From positions 62,001 to 126,000 of the forward strand of contig JAKPAC010000005.1 of NCBI GenBank assembly GCA_029779645.1: a DNA stretch of 64,000 nt. Reading direction: 5' to 3'. The position numbers and the translations under genes are program-made. Below the pieces are notes generated by a model. That model made no database searches. It was not told the origin of the DNA and saw only the letters and a program-made list of their open reading frames with translations. The stretch comes from Actinomycetes bacterium (lineage in GTDB: Bacteria > Actinomycetota > Actinomycetes > Actinomycetales > Microbacteriaceae). Shown here piece after piece: positions 36,684 through 46,286 of this stretch (the stretch's first letter is position 1; every line of letters begins with the position of its first letter).

Positions 36684-38033
36684 CTAACGAGCCGCGGCCG
36701 CGTCGGGCCCGGCGCCCGTCATCTGCACCCGGGCGTGCCCCGCCCAGATGCCCACCGAGCTCGGGTCCATCTCGCCCACGAGCCGGCCGTGCCAGGTGAG
36801 CGCCGACTGGTCGGTCAGGCTCGCGACCTGGTCGACCACGACCCGCTTGCGCTGCGCGTCGGTGGATGCCCGGGCCCAGTCGTCTGCGAACGGCCGCTCC
36901 AGCTCGGCGGGGCCGGCCTGCAGCAGGGCCGCGCCCAGGCGCTTGAGCAGGTGCCGCTGCTCCCTGTAGTACGAGGCCCGGCCCGCGATGGTGACCACGT
37001 GCGCGCCGATGATGCCCTTCAGCACGGCGATCTCGGCCTCGACGGCGCGCGGCACGACCACGTGCGCGCGGTAGCGCGTGAGCATCGGCGAGCTGTAGGC
37101 GGCCTCGGTCGCCGCCGTCGACGCCCGGGCGAAGCGCCCGATCAGGCTCGAGGTCAGGTTCTTCAGCGAGGCCAGCGCCGCGCGCGAGCCGTCGAACCGG
37201 GTGATCCAGTCGGGCACCGCCGTAAGGCGCAGGAGCGCCTCGTCGAGCTCGTCGCGAGTGAGGTCGTCGCCGACCCAGGCCTGGATGCCGCCCAGGAGCG
37301 CGTCGCGCTCGGCCGGGTCGGCGAGGCGGGCCGGGTCGAGGTATCCATTCACGATCGCGTCTTCGAAGTCGTGCACCGAGTACGCGATGTCGTCGCTGAG
37401 GTCCATGACCTCGGCCTCGATGCAGCGCACGCGCGCGGGGGCGCCCTCGCGCATCCACGCGAAGACCGGCTCGTCGTCGGGGTAGACGCCGAACTTGAGC
37501 CGCCCACCCGGATCGGGCACGGGCTCGTCCGCGGTCCACGGGTACTTGCAGCTCGCGTCGAGGCTCGCGCGGGTGAGGTTCAGCCCGCCGCTCGAGCCAT
37601 CGGGCGCGAACACCTTCGACTCGAGACGGGTGACGATGCGCAGGGTCTGCGCGTTGCCCTCAAAGCCGCCGATATCCGCGGCCCACGCGTTGAGCGCCCG
37701 CTCGCCGTTGTGGCCGAAGGGCGGATGCCCGAGGTCGTGATTGAGGCACGCGGTGTCGACGACGTCCGGCGCGAGACGCAGCTGCGAGGCGAGCTCGCGA
37801 CCCACCTGCGCGACCTCGAGGGAGTGGGTGAGGCGGTTGCGCGCGAAGTCCGCCGGCGAGGCGGGGCTGAGTACCTGGGTCTTGGCCGCGAGGCGGCGCA
37901 GCGCCGCCGAATGCAGCACGCGGGCGCGGTCACGCGCGAAGTCGTCTCGCGAGGAGCGGTGCGTCTCGGTGACCCAGCGCTGCGCATCCGCGTCGTCGTA
38001 GCCGGCGGGACGGCCGCCCAGGCTAGCCGCCAC
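36684..38033 (-). CDS. dgt: deoxyguanosinetriphosphate triphosphohydrolase (dGTPase)
   Basis: 449 residues, HD-domain family. It hydrolyses dNTPs to nucleoside and triphosphate. Motifs: RNRLTHSLEVAQVGRELA, ACLNHDLGHPPFGHNGE, EAEVMDLSDDIAYSVHDFED. GGGGGAGG lies before the GTG at 38033, which overlaps the end of dus by 11 nt. Order dus-dgt-dnaG is common in actinobacteria. Confidence 0.93.
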   Translation of the reverse strand: MAASLGGRPAGYDDADAQRWVTETHRSSRDDFARDRARVLHSAALRRLAAKTQVLSPASPADFARNRLTHSLEVAQVGRELASQLRLAPDVVDTACLNHDLGHPPFGHNGERALNAWAADIGGFEGNAQTLRIVTRLESKVFAPDGSSGGLNLTRASLDASCKYPWTADEPVPDPGGRLKFGVYPDDEPVFAWMREGAPARVRCIEAEVMDLSDDIAYSVHDFEDAIVNGYLDPARLADPAERDALLGGIQAWVGDDLTRDELDEALLRLTAVPDWITRFDGSRAALASLKNLTSSLIGRFARASTAATEAAYSSPMLTRYRAHVVVPRAVEAEIAVLKGIIGAHVVTIAGRASYYREQRHLLKRLGAALLQAGPAELERPFADDWARASTDAQRKRVVVDQVASLTDQSALTWHGRLVGEMDPSSVGIWAGHARVQMTGAGPDAAAAR

Positions 38034-39207
38034 TGGTGTCGGCCTCCCCCTCAGTCAGCTCGGCGCGGGCCTCGAGGGCCATCTCGCGCGACTCCAGCCA
38101 CCCCTGCGGCAGCGCCGGCCGCTTCGGTCGCCCGGCGCGGCCGCGCTGACCCTCCGCGGCGGCGCCGGGGTACGGCGCCGTGAGGTCGAGGGTGGCGAGC
38201 AGCTCGTCGATCTCGTCCAGCGAGGATGCGGTCGCCAGCGCCGCGCGGGTGTCGCCGCCGACCGGATAGCCCTTGAAGTACCAGCCGACGTGCTTGCGCA
38301 CGTCGCGGCAGCCGCGATTCTCGTCCTCGAAGAACTCGACCAGCAGCTCGGCGTGACGTCTGAAGGCCGTGGCCACCTCGCCGAGGCCGGGCATCGCCTT
38401 GGCCCGCTCGCCCGACTTGCCCTCGGGGTCGCGGAATGCGGCGGCGAGATCGCCGAACAGCCAGGGCCGGCCGAGGCATCCGCGCCCCACCACGACGCCG
38501 TCGCAGCCGGTCTCGGCGACCATGCGCAGCGCATCGTCGGCCGACCAGATGTCGCCGTTGCCGAGCACCGGCACGCTGGTGATCGTCTCCTTGAGCGTCG
38601 CGATCGCCGACCAGTCGGCCTCTCCCGAGTAGAACTCGGCGGCCGTGCGGGCGTGCAGCGCCATCGCGGCGACGCCGGCGCCCTCGGCGATGCGACCCGC
38701 CTCGAGGTAGGTCAGGTGGTCGGAGTCGATGCCCTTGCGCATCTTCACCGTGAGCGGGAGGTCGCCCGCGGCCTGCACCGCACCCTCCACGATCTCTCGG
38801 AACAGCGTGGTCTTCCACGGCAGCGCCGCGCCGCCGCCGCGACGGGTCACCTTGGGCACGGGGCATCCGAAATTCAGGTCGATGTGATCGGCGTGATCCT
38901 CGTCGACGATGATCCGAACCGCGTCGGCGACGGTCTTCGGGTCGACGCCATAGAGCTGGATGCTTCGAGGCGTCTCGCTCTCGTGGTGGCGGATCAGGCG
39001 CATCGTGGCCTGATTGCGCTCCACCAGTGCGCGCGACGTGATCATCTCGCTCACGTACAGCCCGGCACCGTACTCGCGACACAGCCGGCGAAACGCGGTG
39101 TTCGTGATGCCGGCCATCGGGGCGAGCACGACGGGGACGTCGATCTCAAGCGCCCCGAACCGGAGCGGTGCGGGCGCGAGGGCGGCGGGAAGGGCAGGCG
39201 CAGTCAC
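38023..39207 (-). CDS. dusB: tRNA-dihydrouridine synthase
   Basis: 394 residues. Flavin enzyme reducing uridines in tRNA. VVLAPMAGITNTAFRRLCRE opens the barrel; the catalytic cysteine is in LNFGCPVPKVTRRGGGAAL; FMN-binding VLGNGDIWSADDA and GVVVGRGCLGRPWLF follow. The start is GTG with GGGAG about 9 nt before it. The assignment to DusB rather than another Dus subgroup is likely but not certain. Confidence 0.9.
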   Translation of the reverse strand: MTAPALPAALAPAPLRFGALEIDVPVVLAPMAGITNTAFRRLCREYGAGLYVSEMITSRALVERNQATMRLIRHHESETPRSIQLYGVDPKTVADAVRIIVDEDHADHIDLNFGCPVPKVTRRGGGAALPWKTTLFREIVEGAVQAAGDLPLTVKMRKGIDSDHLTYLEAGRIAEGAGVAAMALHARTAAEFYSGEADWSAIATLKETITSVPVLGNGDIWSADDALRMVAETGCDGVVVGRGCLGRPWLFGDLAAAFRDPEGKSGERAKAMPGLGEVATAFRRHAELLVEFFEDENRGCRDVRKHVGWYFKGYPVGGDTRAALATASSLDEIDELLATLDLTAPYPGAAAEGQRGRAGRPKRPALPQGWLESREMALEARAELTEGEADTSGG

Positions 39208-39331
39208 CCATCCATTCTCCCAGACTTCTTCGAGAACGGTCGCGCGTCACATGCGACCGGCGGGTGCGCGATCGCGAGGTTGCGACCGCCCGGCGGCGCG
39301 ACCGAGCCGCGACGCCGTATCGCGGGGGCGA

Positions 39332-39460
39332 TCAGACGCTGCAGGCGCCTCCGCCGCAGCATCCGCCCGCCTGCTGCGCCGCGGCCGGCGTCTCGAGCGT
39401 GATGCCCGCGGGCGCGATGGTGGCGTCGACGGCGGCGGGAGCTGCGGTGGGGTTCGTCAT
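39332..39460 (-). CDS. 42-residue protein with C-terminal cysteine cluster
   Basis: Small open frame in an otherwise empty 340-nt gap between the FrnE-like gene and dus. The N-terminal half is rich in Pro, Ala and Thr; the C-terminus is QQAGGCCGGGACSV, with three cysteines in CC-GGGA-C spacing. CATAGT lies 6 nt before the ATG, a possible leaderless promoter. No function is known to me. The cluster could bind a metal or act with the adjacent thiol-disulfide protein. Coding status rests on start context, codon quality and position. Confidence 0.6.
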   Translation of the reverse strand: MTNPTAAPAAVDATIAPAGITLETPAAAQQAGGCCGGGACSV

Positions 39461-39547
39461 GCGACCACTATGCCACTTCTCCCGCCGCGCCGCTGTGCGC
39501 GCCGTGCGCGCCGCCGTGCGACGGCGGCCTCCGTCGCCGCCCGGCCG

Positions 39548-40234
39548 CTACGCGGGCTCGGTCGGCACGGTCGCGGCGCCGCGTTCGTCCCACACCTGCC
39601 GCAGGATCTGCGCGAACGCCTCCGCGGGCTGCGCCCCCGACACGCCGTATCGGCCGTCGATCACGAAGAACGGGACGCCGTGGATGCCGTACGCCTGCGC
39701 CTGCGCCTGATCGGCGCGCACCGCGGCCGTGAACCGGCCGGACGCGAGCGCCTCCCGGGTCGCCGCCGCATCGAGCCCGATCTCGGCGGCGAGCACCGCC
39801 AGGTCGTCGACGCGGCCCACGTGACCGCCCTCGGTGAAGTATGCGCGCATGAGGCGCTCCATCATCTGGGGCTGCACGCCCTGCTCCTTCGCGTAATGCA
39901 GGAGCTCATGCGCCTTGACCGTGTTCGTGTGCTTGAGGATGTCGAAGTTGTACTCAAGCCCCGCCTGGGCAGCGACGCCGGTGACGTTCTCGAGCATCTG
40001 TCGCACCTGCTCCGCGGGGATGCCCTTGTGCCCGGCGAGAAAGTCGATCTCGGAGCCATCGAAGTCGACCGGCGTGTCGGGCGAGAGCTCGTACGAGTGG
40101 TAGGTCACCTCGACCACGGGCGCATCGGGCTGGCCCGCGGTGGCTGCCAGCCCTCCCTCGAGGTTGCGCTTGCCGATGTAGCACCACGGGCAGGCGATGT
40201 CGGACCAGACGTCGATCTTGATTGGTTGACTCAC
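39548..40234 (-). CDS. DsbA/FrnE-family oxidoreductase
   Basis: 228 residues from the GTG at 40234. Thioredoxin fold with active site DIACPWCYIGKRN near the N-terminus, the cis-Pro region GIHGVPFFVIDG near the end, and a helical insertion (KAHELLHYAKEQG). FrnE-type proteins act on thiols or small molecules in the cytoplasm. No signal peptide is seen. In-frame ATGs at 40264 and 40282 would add 10-16 residues; none of the three starts has a good ribosome site. Confidence 0.88.
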   Translation of the reverse strand: MSQPIKIDVWSDIACPWCYIGKRNLEGGLAATAGQPDAPVVEVTYHSYELSPDTPVDFDGSEIDFLAGHKGIPAEQVRQMLENVTGVAAQAGLEYNFDILKHTNTVKAHELLHYAKEQGVQPQMMERLMRAYFTEGGHVGRVDDLAVLAAEIGLDAAATREALASGRFTAAVRADQAQAQAYGIHGVPFFVIDGRYGVSGAQPAEAFAQILRQVWDERGAATVPTEPA

Positions 40235-40259
40235 ACGGGCAGCAACCGCGGCACGGCTC

Positions 40260-40287
40260 GACATATTCCCGGCGGGCGACATATTCC
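40260..40287. repeat. direct repeat GACATATTCC, 18-nt period
   Basis: Two exact copies (40260-40269 and 40278-40287) just upstream of the FrnE-like gene. It may be a regulatory site or simply the start region of a longer reading frame. Confidence 0.5.
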
Positions 40288-40315
40288 GGTGGCGGCACGT
40301 TGCATGCCTCCCGCG

Positions 40316-41155
40316 CTAGCTTGGCGACGCGATCGGCATGGCCTCGGCCGCGCCGGCCGCCTTCGGCGCGTCGACCGCGCCGCCGAACCTGCGGTCGCGA
40401 CCCAGATACAGCTCGATCGCCTCCCAGAGGTCCTCGCGGGTGAAGTCGGGCCAGAGCCGATCGAGGAAGACCATCTCTGCGTAGGCCGACTGCCAGAGCA
40501 GGAAGTTCGAGGTGCGCTGCTCGCCCGACGAGCGCACGAAAAGGTCGACGTCGGGCATGTCGGGCACGTACAGGCGGCGAGCGATGAGCTTCTCGTTCAC
40601 CGCTCCCGGGCGAAGCCGCCCCGCCGCCACATCGTCGGCGATGCTGCGCACCGCATCGGCGATCTCGGTGCGGCCGCCGTAGTTGACGCACATGGTCAGC
40701 GTCAGCCCAGTGTTGCCCGCGGTCAGCTCCTCGGCGAACTGGAGCTCCTTGATGACGCTGCCCCACAGCCGCGGCTTGCGGCCCGCCCAACGGACCCGCA
40801 CGTTCCACTCGTTGAGCTGATCGCGGCGGCGGTGCAGCACGTCGCGGTTGAAGCCCATGAGAAAGCGCACCTCCTCCGGCGAGCGGGCCCAGTTCTCGGT
40901 CGAGAACGCGTACACGCTCAGGTGCGTGAGGCCGGCCTGGATGGCGCCGGCGACCACGTCGAGCAGCGAGGCCTCCCCCGCCTTGTGCCCCTCGACTCGC
41001 GAGAGCCCGCGGCGGTTGGCCCAGCGCCCGTTGCCATCCATCACCACTGCAACGTGGCGCGGCATCTTGCCCGGTGAGAACTCCGGCGGGCGAACACCCG
41101 TCCAGTCGAGCGGGACGAACGGCACCGCGTCCGGATGCGTGTAGGGCTTGGTCAT
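40316..41155 (-). CDS. uppS: undecaprenyl-type polyprenyl diphosphate synthase
   Basis: 279 residues. cis-prenyltransferase that builds the lipid carrier for cell-wall synthesis. Catalytic Asp in [13 protein letters not shown]; other signatures [19 protein letters not shown] and [21 protein letters not shown] at 41155 overlaps the recO stop (ATGA), as is usual for this pair in actinobacteria. Product chain length cannot be read from sequence. Confidence 0.95.
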   Translation of the reverse strand: MTKPYTHPDAVPFVPLDWTGVRPPEFSPGKMPRHVAVVMDGNGRWANRRGLSRVEGHKAGEASLLDVVAGAIQAGLTHLSVYAFSTENWARSPEEVRFLMGFNRDVLHRRRDQLNEWNVRVRWAGRKPRLWGSVIKELQFAEELTAGNTGLTLTMCVNYGGRTEIADAVRSIADDVAAGRLRPGAVNEKLIARRLYVPDMPDVDLFVRSSGEQRTSNFLLWQSAYAEMVFLDRLWPDFTREDLWEAIELYLGRDRRFGGAVDAPKAAGAAEAMPIASPS

Positions 41156-41913
41156 CGGGGTCCCCCTGTACCGGGCTGTTCGTCGCGCCGCATGCGGTCG
41201 ACGTGGGCAAGTGATCGGATACCGCGCTCGAGCTGCCACTGCGCGAATGCCGCCACCAGGCCCGAGGCCCGGTTGTGCGCGCCCTCGGGCGCGGCGGCCA
41301 CTCGCGGCCAGTCGCCGCGAATGAGCGCATCCAGGAGCGCGACGGTCTCGGGATCGACTCGGGGGCTCCCCGGCATCGCGCAGTTCGGGCAGACCATGCC
41401 GCCCTGCTGCGCGGCGAAGCGCTCATGCGGCCCGGGCACCGCGCACACCGCGCACACCTCCAGGCTCGGCGCCCAGCCCGCGAGCGAGATCGCGCGCAGC
41501 AGATACGAGTCGAGAATGCTGCGCGGCGGCTGCTGCGCGGCCGCGAGCGCGCGCAGTCCCCCGACCAGCAGCAGGTACTGCCGGGGCGACGCCTCGGACT
41601 CGGTCAGGCGGTCGGCGGTCTCGACCATGGCGTTGGCCGAGGCGTAGCGCTCGTAGTCGATGACGATGTCGGCGCCGTACGAGCCGAGCGACTCCGCCTG
41701 CTGGATGACATCGAGGCTACGGCCCGAGTAGAGCTGCACGTCGGCGACCATGAAGGGCTCGAGGCGGGCGCCGAAGCGCGACGAGGTGCGCCGCACGCCC
41801 TTCGCCACGGCGCGGATCTTGCCGTGCCCGCGGCTGAGCAGCGTCACGATGCGGTCGGCCTCACCGAGCTTGTGCGTGCGCAGCACGACAGCTTCATCCC
41901 GGTAGCTCGCCAT
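41152..41913 (-). CDS. recO: DNA repair protein RecO
   Basis: 253 residues. Recombination mediator loading RecA with RecR. OB-fold N-terminus [21 protein letters not shown]-terminal zinc motif CAVCAVPG and [14 protein letters not shown] lies 6 nt before the ATG at 41913, suggesting a leaderless message; the in-frame GTG at 41916 is an alternative. First gene of the recO-to-dnaG run. Confidence 0.93.
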   Translation of the reverse strand: MASYRDEAVVLRTHKLGEADRIVTLLSRGHGKIRAVAKGVRRTSSRFGARLEPFMVADVQLYSGRSLDVIQQAESLGSYGADIVIDYERYASANAMVETADRLTESEASPRQYLLLVGGLRALAAAQQPPRSILDSYLLRAISLAGWAPSLEVCAVCAVPGPHERFAAQQGGMVCPNCAMPGSPRVDPETVALLDALIRGDWPRVAAAPEGAHNRASGLVAAFAQWQLERGIRSLAHVDRMRRDEQPGTGGPR

Positions 41914-41962
41914 CACTCAAGTATGGCCGCTGCCACGGCCTTCGGACGCACCGCGAGAAAGT

Positions 41963-42007
41963 CGTGGGTGTGGTTCGTCAGCGGTTCGTTGACAAACCAC
42001 ACCCACG
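41963..42007. terminator. long inverted repeat between leuA and recO
   Basis: 13-bp exact arms CGTGGGTGTGGTT and AACCACACCCACG around a 19-nt loop that itself has GTCA/TGAC ends. It begins 37 nt after the leuA stop, so it probably ends leuA transcription; on that strand ACTTTCTC follows the stem. Confidence 0.65.
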
Positions 42008-42043
42008 GCCGATGCCCATTGTGTGAGCAGCTCAGGAGCGGCG

Positions 42044-43816
<1,773 letters not shown>

Positions 43817-43843
43817 CTAGATATGGGAGGCCAAACACAAGCT

Positions 43844-43882
43844 CCGCGACGAGGGAGGCCTGAGAATTAGGACTCGTCGCGG
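43844..43882 (-). promoter_or_regulatory. leuA transcription attenuator
   Basis: On the minus strand, CCGCGACGAG (43882-43873) and CTCGTCGCGG (43853-43844) form a 10-bp stem with a 19-nt loop, followed by AGCTTGTGTTTG. The left arm lies in the end of the leader peptide. A competing pairing AGCTCC (Leu codon region) with GGAGCT (just after the right arm) could act as antiterminator when ribosomes stall. Confidence 0.7.
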
Positions 43883-43911
43883 CAGCTAAGAAGGAGCTGG
43901 CCGAAGCGCAT
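43867..43911 (-). CDS. leuL: leucine leader peptide of leuA
   Basis: 14 residues, MRFGQLLLSCRDES. Three consecutive leucine codons CTC CTT CTT, two of them CTT, rare in this GC-rich DNA, lie just before the attenuator stem. Stalling at low leucyl-tRNA would favour read-through into leuA. TAACAT ends 7 nt before the ATG, so the peptide message is probably leaderless. A leucine attenuator at leuA is known in Streptomyces coelicolor. Confidence 0.75.
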   Translation of the reverse strand: MRFGQLLLSCRDES

Positions 43912-43918
43912 GCCAACA

Positions 43919-43924
43919 ATGTTA
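43919..43924 (-). promoter_or_regulatory. -10 element of the leuA transcript
   Basis: TAACAT on the minus strand, 7 nt before the leader peptide ATG. The same hexamer stands before rpsT. No good -35 is visible. Confidence 0.5.
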
Positions 43925-43954
43925 GCAGGATGCCAGGCCCTTCGACGCACCGAG

Positions 43955-43988
43955 CGATTCACCCGCAGCATGCGCATCGGGTGAATCG
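43955..43988. promoter_or_regulatory. inverted repeat between leuA and TetR genes
   Basis: 11-bp perfect arms CGATTCACCCG and CGGGTGAATCG with a 12-nt centre that contains palindrome ATGCGCAT. It sits upstream of both divergent promoters, so it is more likely an operator than a terminator. The protein that binds is unknown. Confidence 0.5.
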
Positions 43989-44002
43989 GCACAGCGCAGT
44001 TC

Positions 44003-44040
44003 CTAGAACGCTTGCTCTAGAGCAGGTGTTTCGATACGCT
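44003..44040 (+). promoter_or_regulatory. TetR-gene promoter and operator
   Basis: Near-perfect dyad CTAGAAC-GCTT-GCTCTAG (44003-44020, one mismatch) overlaps -35 TTGCTC (44012-44017). A 17-nt spacer leads to -10 TACGCT (44035-44040), which ends 6 nt before the ATG. Autorepression by the encoded TetR protein fits. Confidence 0.6.
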
Positions 44041-44046
44041 CGCGCC

Positions 44047-44697
44047 ATGGCACGTCCGCGCACCTTCTCGATCGATGATCTGCTCGATGTCGCAGAGACC
44101 ATCGTGACGAGCGGCGATGCGACGGGCCTCACGCTCCGCGCCCTCAGCGCGGCCTCTGGCGCATCGAACGGCAGCATCTACCACCTCTTCCGTTCGAAGG
44201 AAGAACTGCTTGCTCGCGCCTGGCTGCGATCTTCGGAGCGCCTCGGCACAGTCGCCCAGGAGGCGATCGTCGCAGCCGAGATCGCCTCGGGCTCGGGCGT
44301 TGAGACCGTCGTCGCAGTCGCAGAAGCGCCGGTGGAGTTTGCCAATCGATATCCCGCCAGCGCCCAGCTGTTCTTCGCCCAGCGCAGCGCTCAGGTCTTC
44401 TCCGCCGACCTTGCACCCGAGATTCGCGAGGCGATCGACGAGGACCGGGCCCGATTCATCGCGAAGCTGCGCCTGCTTGCCAAGAAGATGTGGGACCGCA
44501 CAGATGGTGTCGCGGTGGCGGCAATCACTGCCTGTGTCGTCGACATTCCAGGTTCACTCGTGCAGCGCAGCCTCACCGCGGGCCGCGAGGTCGACAGCGC
44601 GACCGTTGCGCGCATCGACGCAGCCGTACGCGCCGTGCTTGCCCTCCCCCTTGCACCGCCCAGAAACACACCCAGAACCAGAACAGAGGAGTCCTGA
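44047..44697 (+). CDS. TetR-family transcriptional regulator
   Basis: 216 residues. N-terminal TetR helix-turn-helix: LTLRALSAASGASNGSIYHL, then FRSKEELLARAWLR. The remainder is a helical ligand-binding region. The message is probably leaderless. It is followed 2 nt later by an enoyl-CoA hydratase-like gene, suggesting it senses an acyl-CoA or related compound. Confidence 0.88.
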   Translation: MARPRTFSIDDLLDVAETIVTSGDATGLTLRALSAASGASNGSIYHLFRSKEELLARAWLRSSERLGTVAQEAIVAAEIASGSGVETVVAVAEAPVEFANRYPASAQLFFAQRSAQVFSADLAPEIREAIDEDRARFIAKLRLLAKKMWDRTDGVAVAAITACVVDIPGSLVQRSLTAGREVDSATVARIDAAVRAVLALPLAPPRNTPRTRTEES

Positions 44698-44699
44698 CC

Positions 44700-45350
44700 A
44701 TGCCTACGTTGACCATCGAGCACGAGCTGTACGTTCTGAACCTCGGCAGCGACGAGAACCGCTTCACCCTTGAGATGCTCGCCGCACTCGAGCAGGCCGT
44801 CGACAAGGTCGCTGAGGACGTTCGGCCCCTGGTCACGATCGCCGACGGCAAGTTCTTCTCGAACGGCCTCGACGTCGCGTGGATGCGCGCGAACCCCGAC
44901 CAGTCGCGGGCATACGCCGGGCGGGTGCGGGCGGTGTTCGCCCGGATCATGACCCTGCCGGTGCCGACGGTCGCCGCGATCAACGGCCACGCGTTCGGCG
45001 CCGGATCGCTGCTCGCGACCGCGCACGACTGGCGCGTGATGCGCAGCGACCGCGGATTCTTCTGCTTCCCTGAGGTCGACATCGACATGTCGTTCGGTCG
45101 CGGATTCTCAGCGCTGATCCAGGCGAAGTTCAACCCGCGCACGGCGCTCGACGCGATGACCACCGGCCACCGCTACGGCGGCGAAGAGGCCCGCGAGGCC
45201 GGGCTCGTCGACGCCACGGCCTCCGAGGCCGAACTGCTCGAGACGGCGCGCGCCCGCGTCGCGGGGCTCGCCGGGAAGAACCCCGTCGCGCTCGGCGCCA
45301 TCAAGGCGACGATGTTCGCCGAGGCGGTCGACCGCTTGAACGAGGCCTAG
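44700..45350 (+). CDS. enoyl-CoA hydratase/isomerase family protein
   Basis: 216 residues, crotonase fold. Oxyanion-hole regions ADGKFFSNGLDVAWM and AAINGHAFGAGSLLATAHDW are visible. Shorter than the common 255-residue hydratases, resembling plant-type delta3-delta2 enoyl-CoA isomerases. FCFPEVDIDMSFGRGF lies where the catalytic Glu is often found. GAGGAG precedes the ATG. Cotranscribed with the TetR gene. Confidence 0.85.
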   Translation: MPTLTIEHELYVLNLGSDENRFTLEMLAALEQAVDKVAEDVRPLVTIADGKFFSNGLDVAWMRANPDQSRAYAGRVRAVFARIMTLPVPTVAAINGHAFGAGSLLATAHDWRVMRSDRGFFCFPEVDIDMSFGRGFSALIQAKFNPRTALDAMTTGHRYGGEEAREAGLVDATASEAELLETARARVAGLAGKNPVALGAIKATMFAEAVDRLNEA

Positions 45351-45362
45351 ACACATACCGGA

Positions 45363-46286
45363 CTAGAAGCCGAGCCGGCCCAGCTGCTTCGGGTCGCGCT
45401 GCCAGTCCTTGGCGACCTTGACCCGCAGGCTGAGGAACACCTTCGTGCCCACGAGCGGCTCGATCTGCGCACGGGCTCGCGCGCCGACGTCGCGCAGGCG
45501 TGCGCCGCCCTTGCCGATCACGATCGCCTTCTGGCTGTCGCGCTCGACGAACACATTGGCGTAGATCTCGGTGATCGAGCCGTCCTCGCGCTCCTCGATG
45601 TCGTCGATCGTCACGGCGAGCGAGTGCGGGAGCTCGTCGCGGACGCCGTCGAGCGACGCCTCGCGGATGATCTCGGCGACACGGTCCTCGAGCGACTCGT
45701 CGGTGACGACGCCCTCGTCATAGAGCGCGGGTCCCTCGGGCATGAGCGCGAGCAGCTCGGCGACCAGCACGTCGAGCTGCTCGTGCGCGCGCTCGGTGCC
45801 CTCGAGCGCCGAGAGCGGGATCACGGCGGCCCAGTCGTCGCGCAGCGCGTTCACCTCGATGAGCCGCTCCATCACCTGATCCGGCTTCGCGGCATCCGTC
45901 TTCGTGACGAGGGCGATCTTCTTCGCGCGGCGATAGCCGTCGAGGCTCTCGCTGATGCGGCGGTCGCCGGGCCCGACCTTCTCGGTCGCCGGCACGCAGA
46001 AGCCGATCACGTCGACGTCGCCGAGGGTGGCGTCGACGAGGTCGTTCAGCCGCTGGCCGAGCAGCGTGCGGGGCTTGTGGATGCCGGGGGTGTCGACGAT
46101 CACGAGCTGCCCGTCCGGGCGGTTCACGATGCCGCGGATGGCACGGCGGGTCGTCTGCGGCTTGTCGCTGGTGATCGCGACCTTCGTGCCGACGAGCGCG
46201 TTGGTGAGCGTCGACTTGCCGACGTTCGGGCGGCCGACGAAGGTCACGAAGCCAGATCGGAAGTGCTGCGGGGGCTGTTCAGTCAC
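45363..46286 (-). CDS. era: GTPase Era
   Basis: 307 residues. GTPase that binds 16S rRNA in 30S assembly. G1 GRPNVGKST, G3 DTPG, G4 TKTDA; C-terminal KH domain (about 215-300) with VIGKGGARLRDVG. GTG at 46286 was chosen: CGGAG lies 8 nt upstream and it overlaps the CorC-like gene by 8 nt. Last gene of the lepA-era string. Confidence 0.95.
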   Translation of the reverse strand: MTEQPPQHFRSGFVTFVGRPNVGKSTLTNALVGTKVAITSDKPQTTRRAIRGIVNRPDGQLVIVDTPGIHKPRTLLGQRLNDLVDATLGDVDVIGFCVPATEKVGPGDRRISESLDGYRRAKKIALVTKTDAAKPDQVMERLIEVNALRDDWAAVIPLSALEGTERAHEQLDVLVAELLALMPEGPALYDEGVVTDESLEDRVAEIIREASLDGVRDELPHSLAVTIDDIEEREDGSITEIYANVFVERDSQKAIVIGKGGARLRDVGARARAQIEPLVGTKVFLSLRVKVAKDWQRDPKQLGRLGF

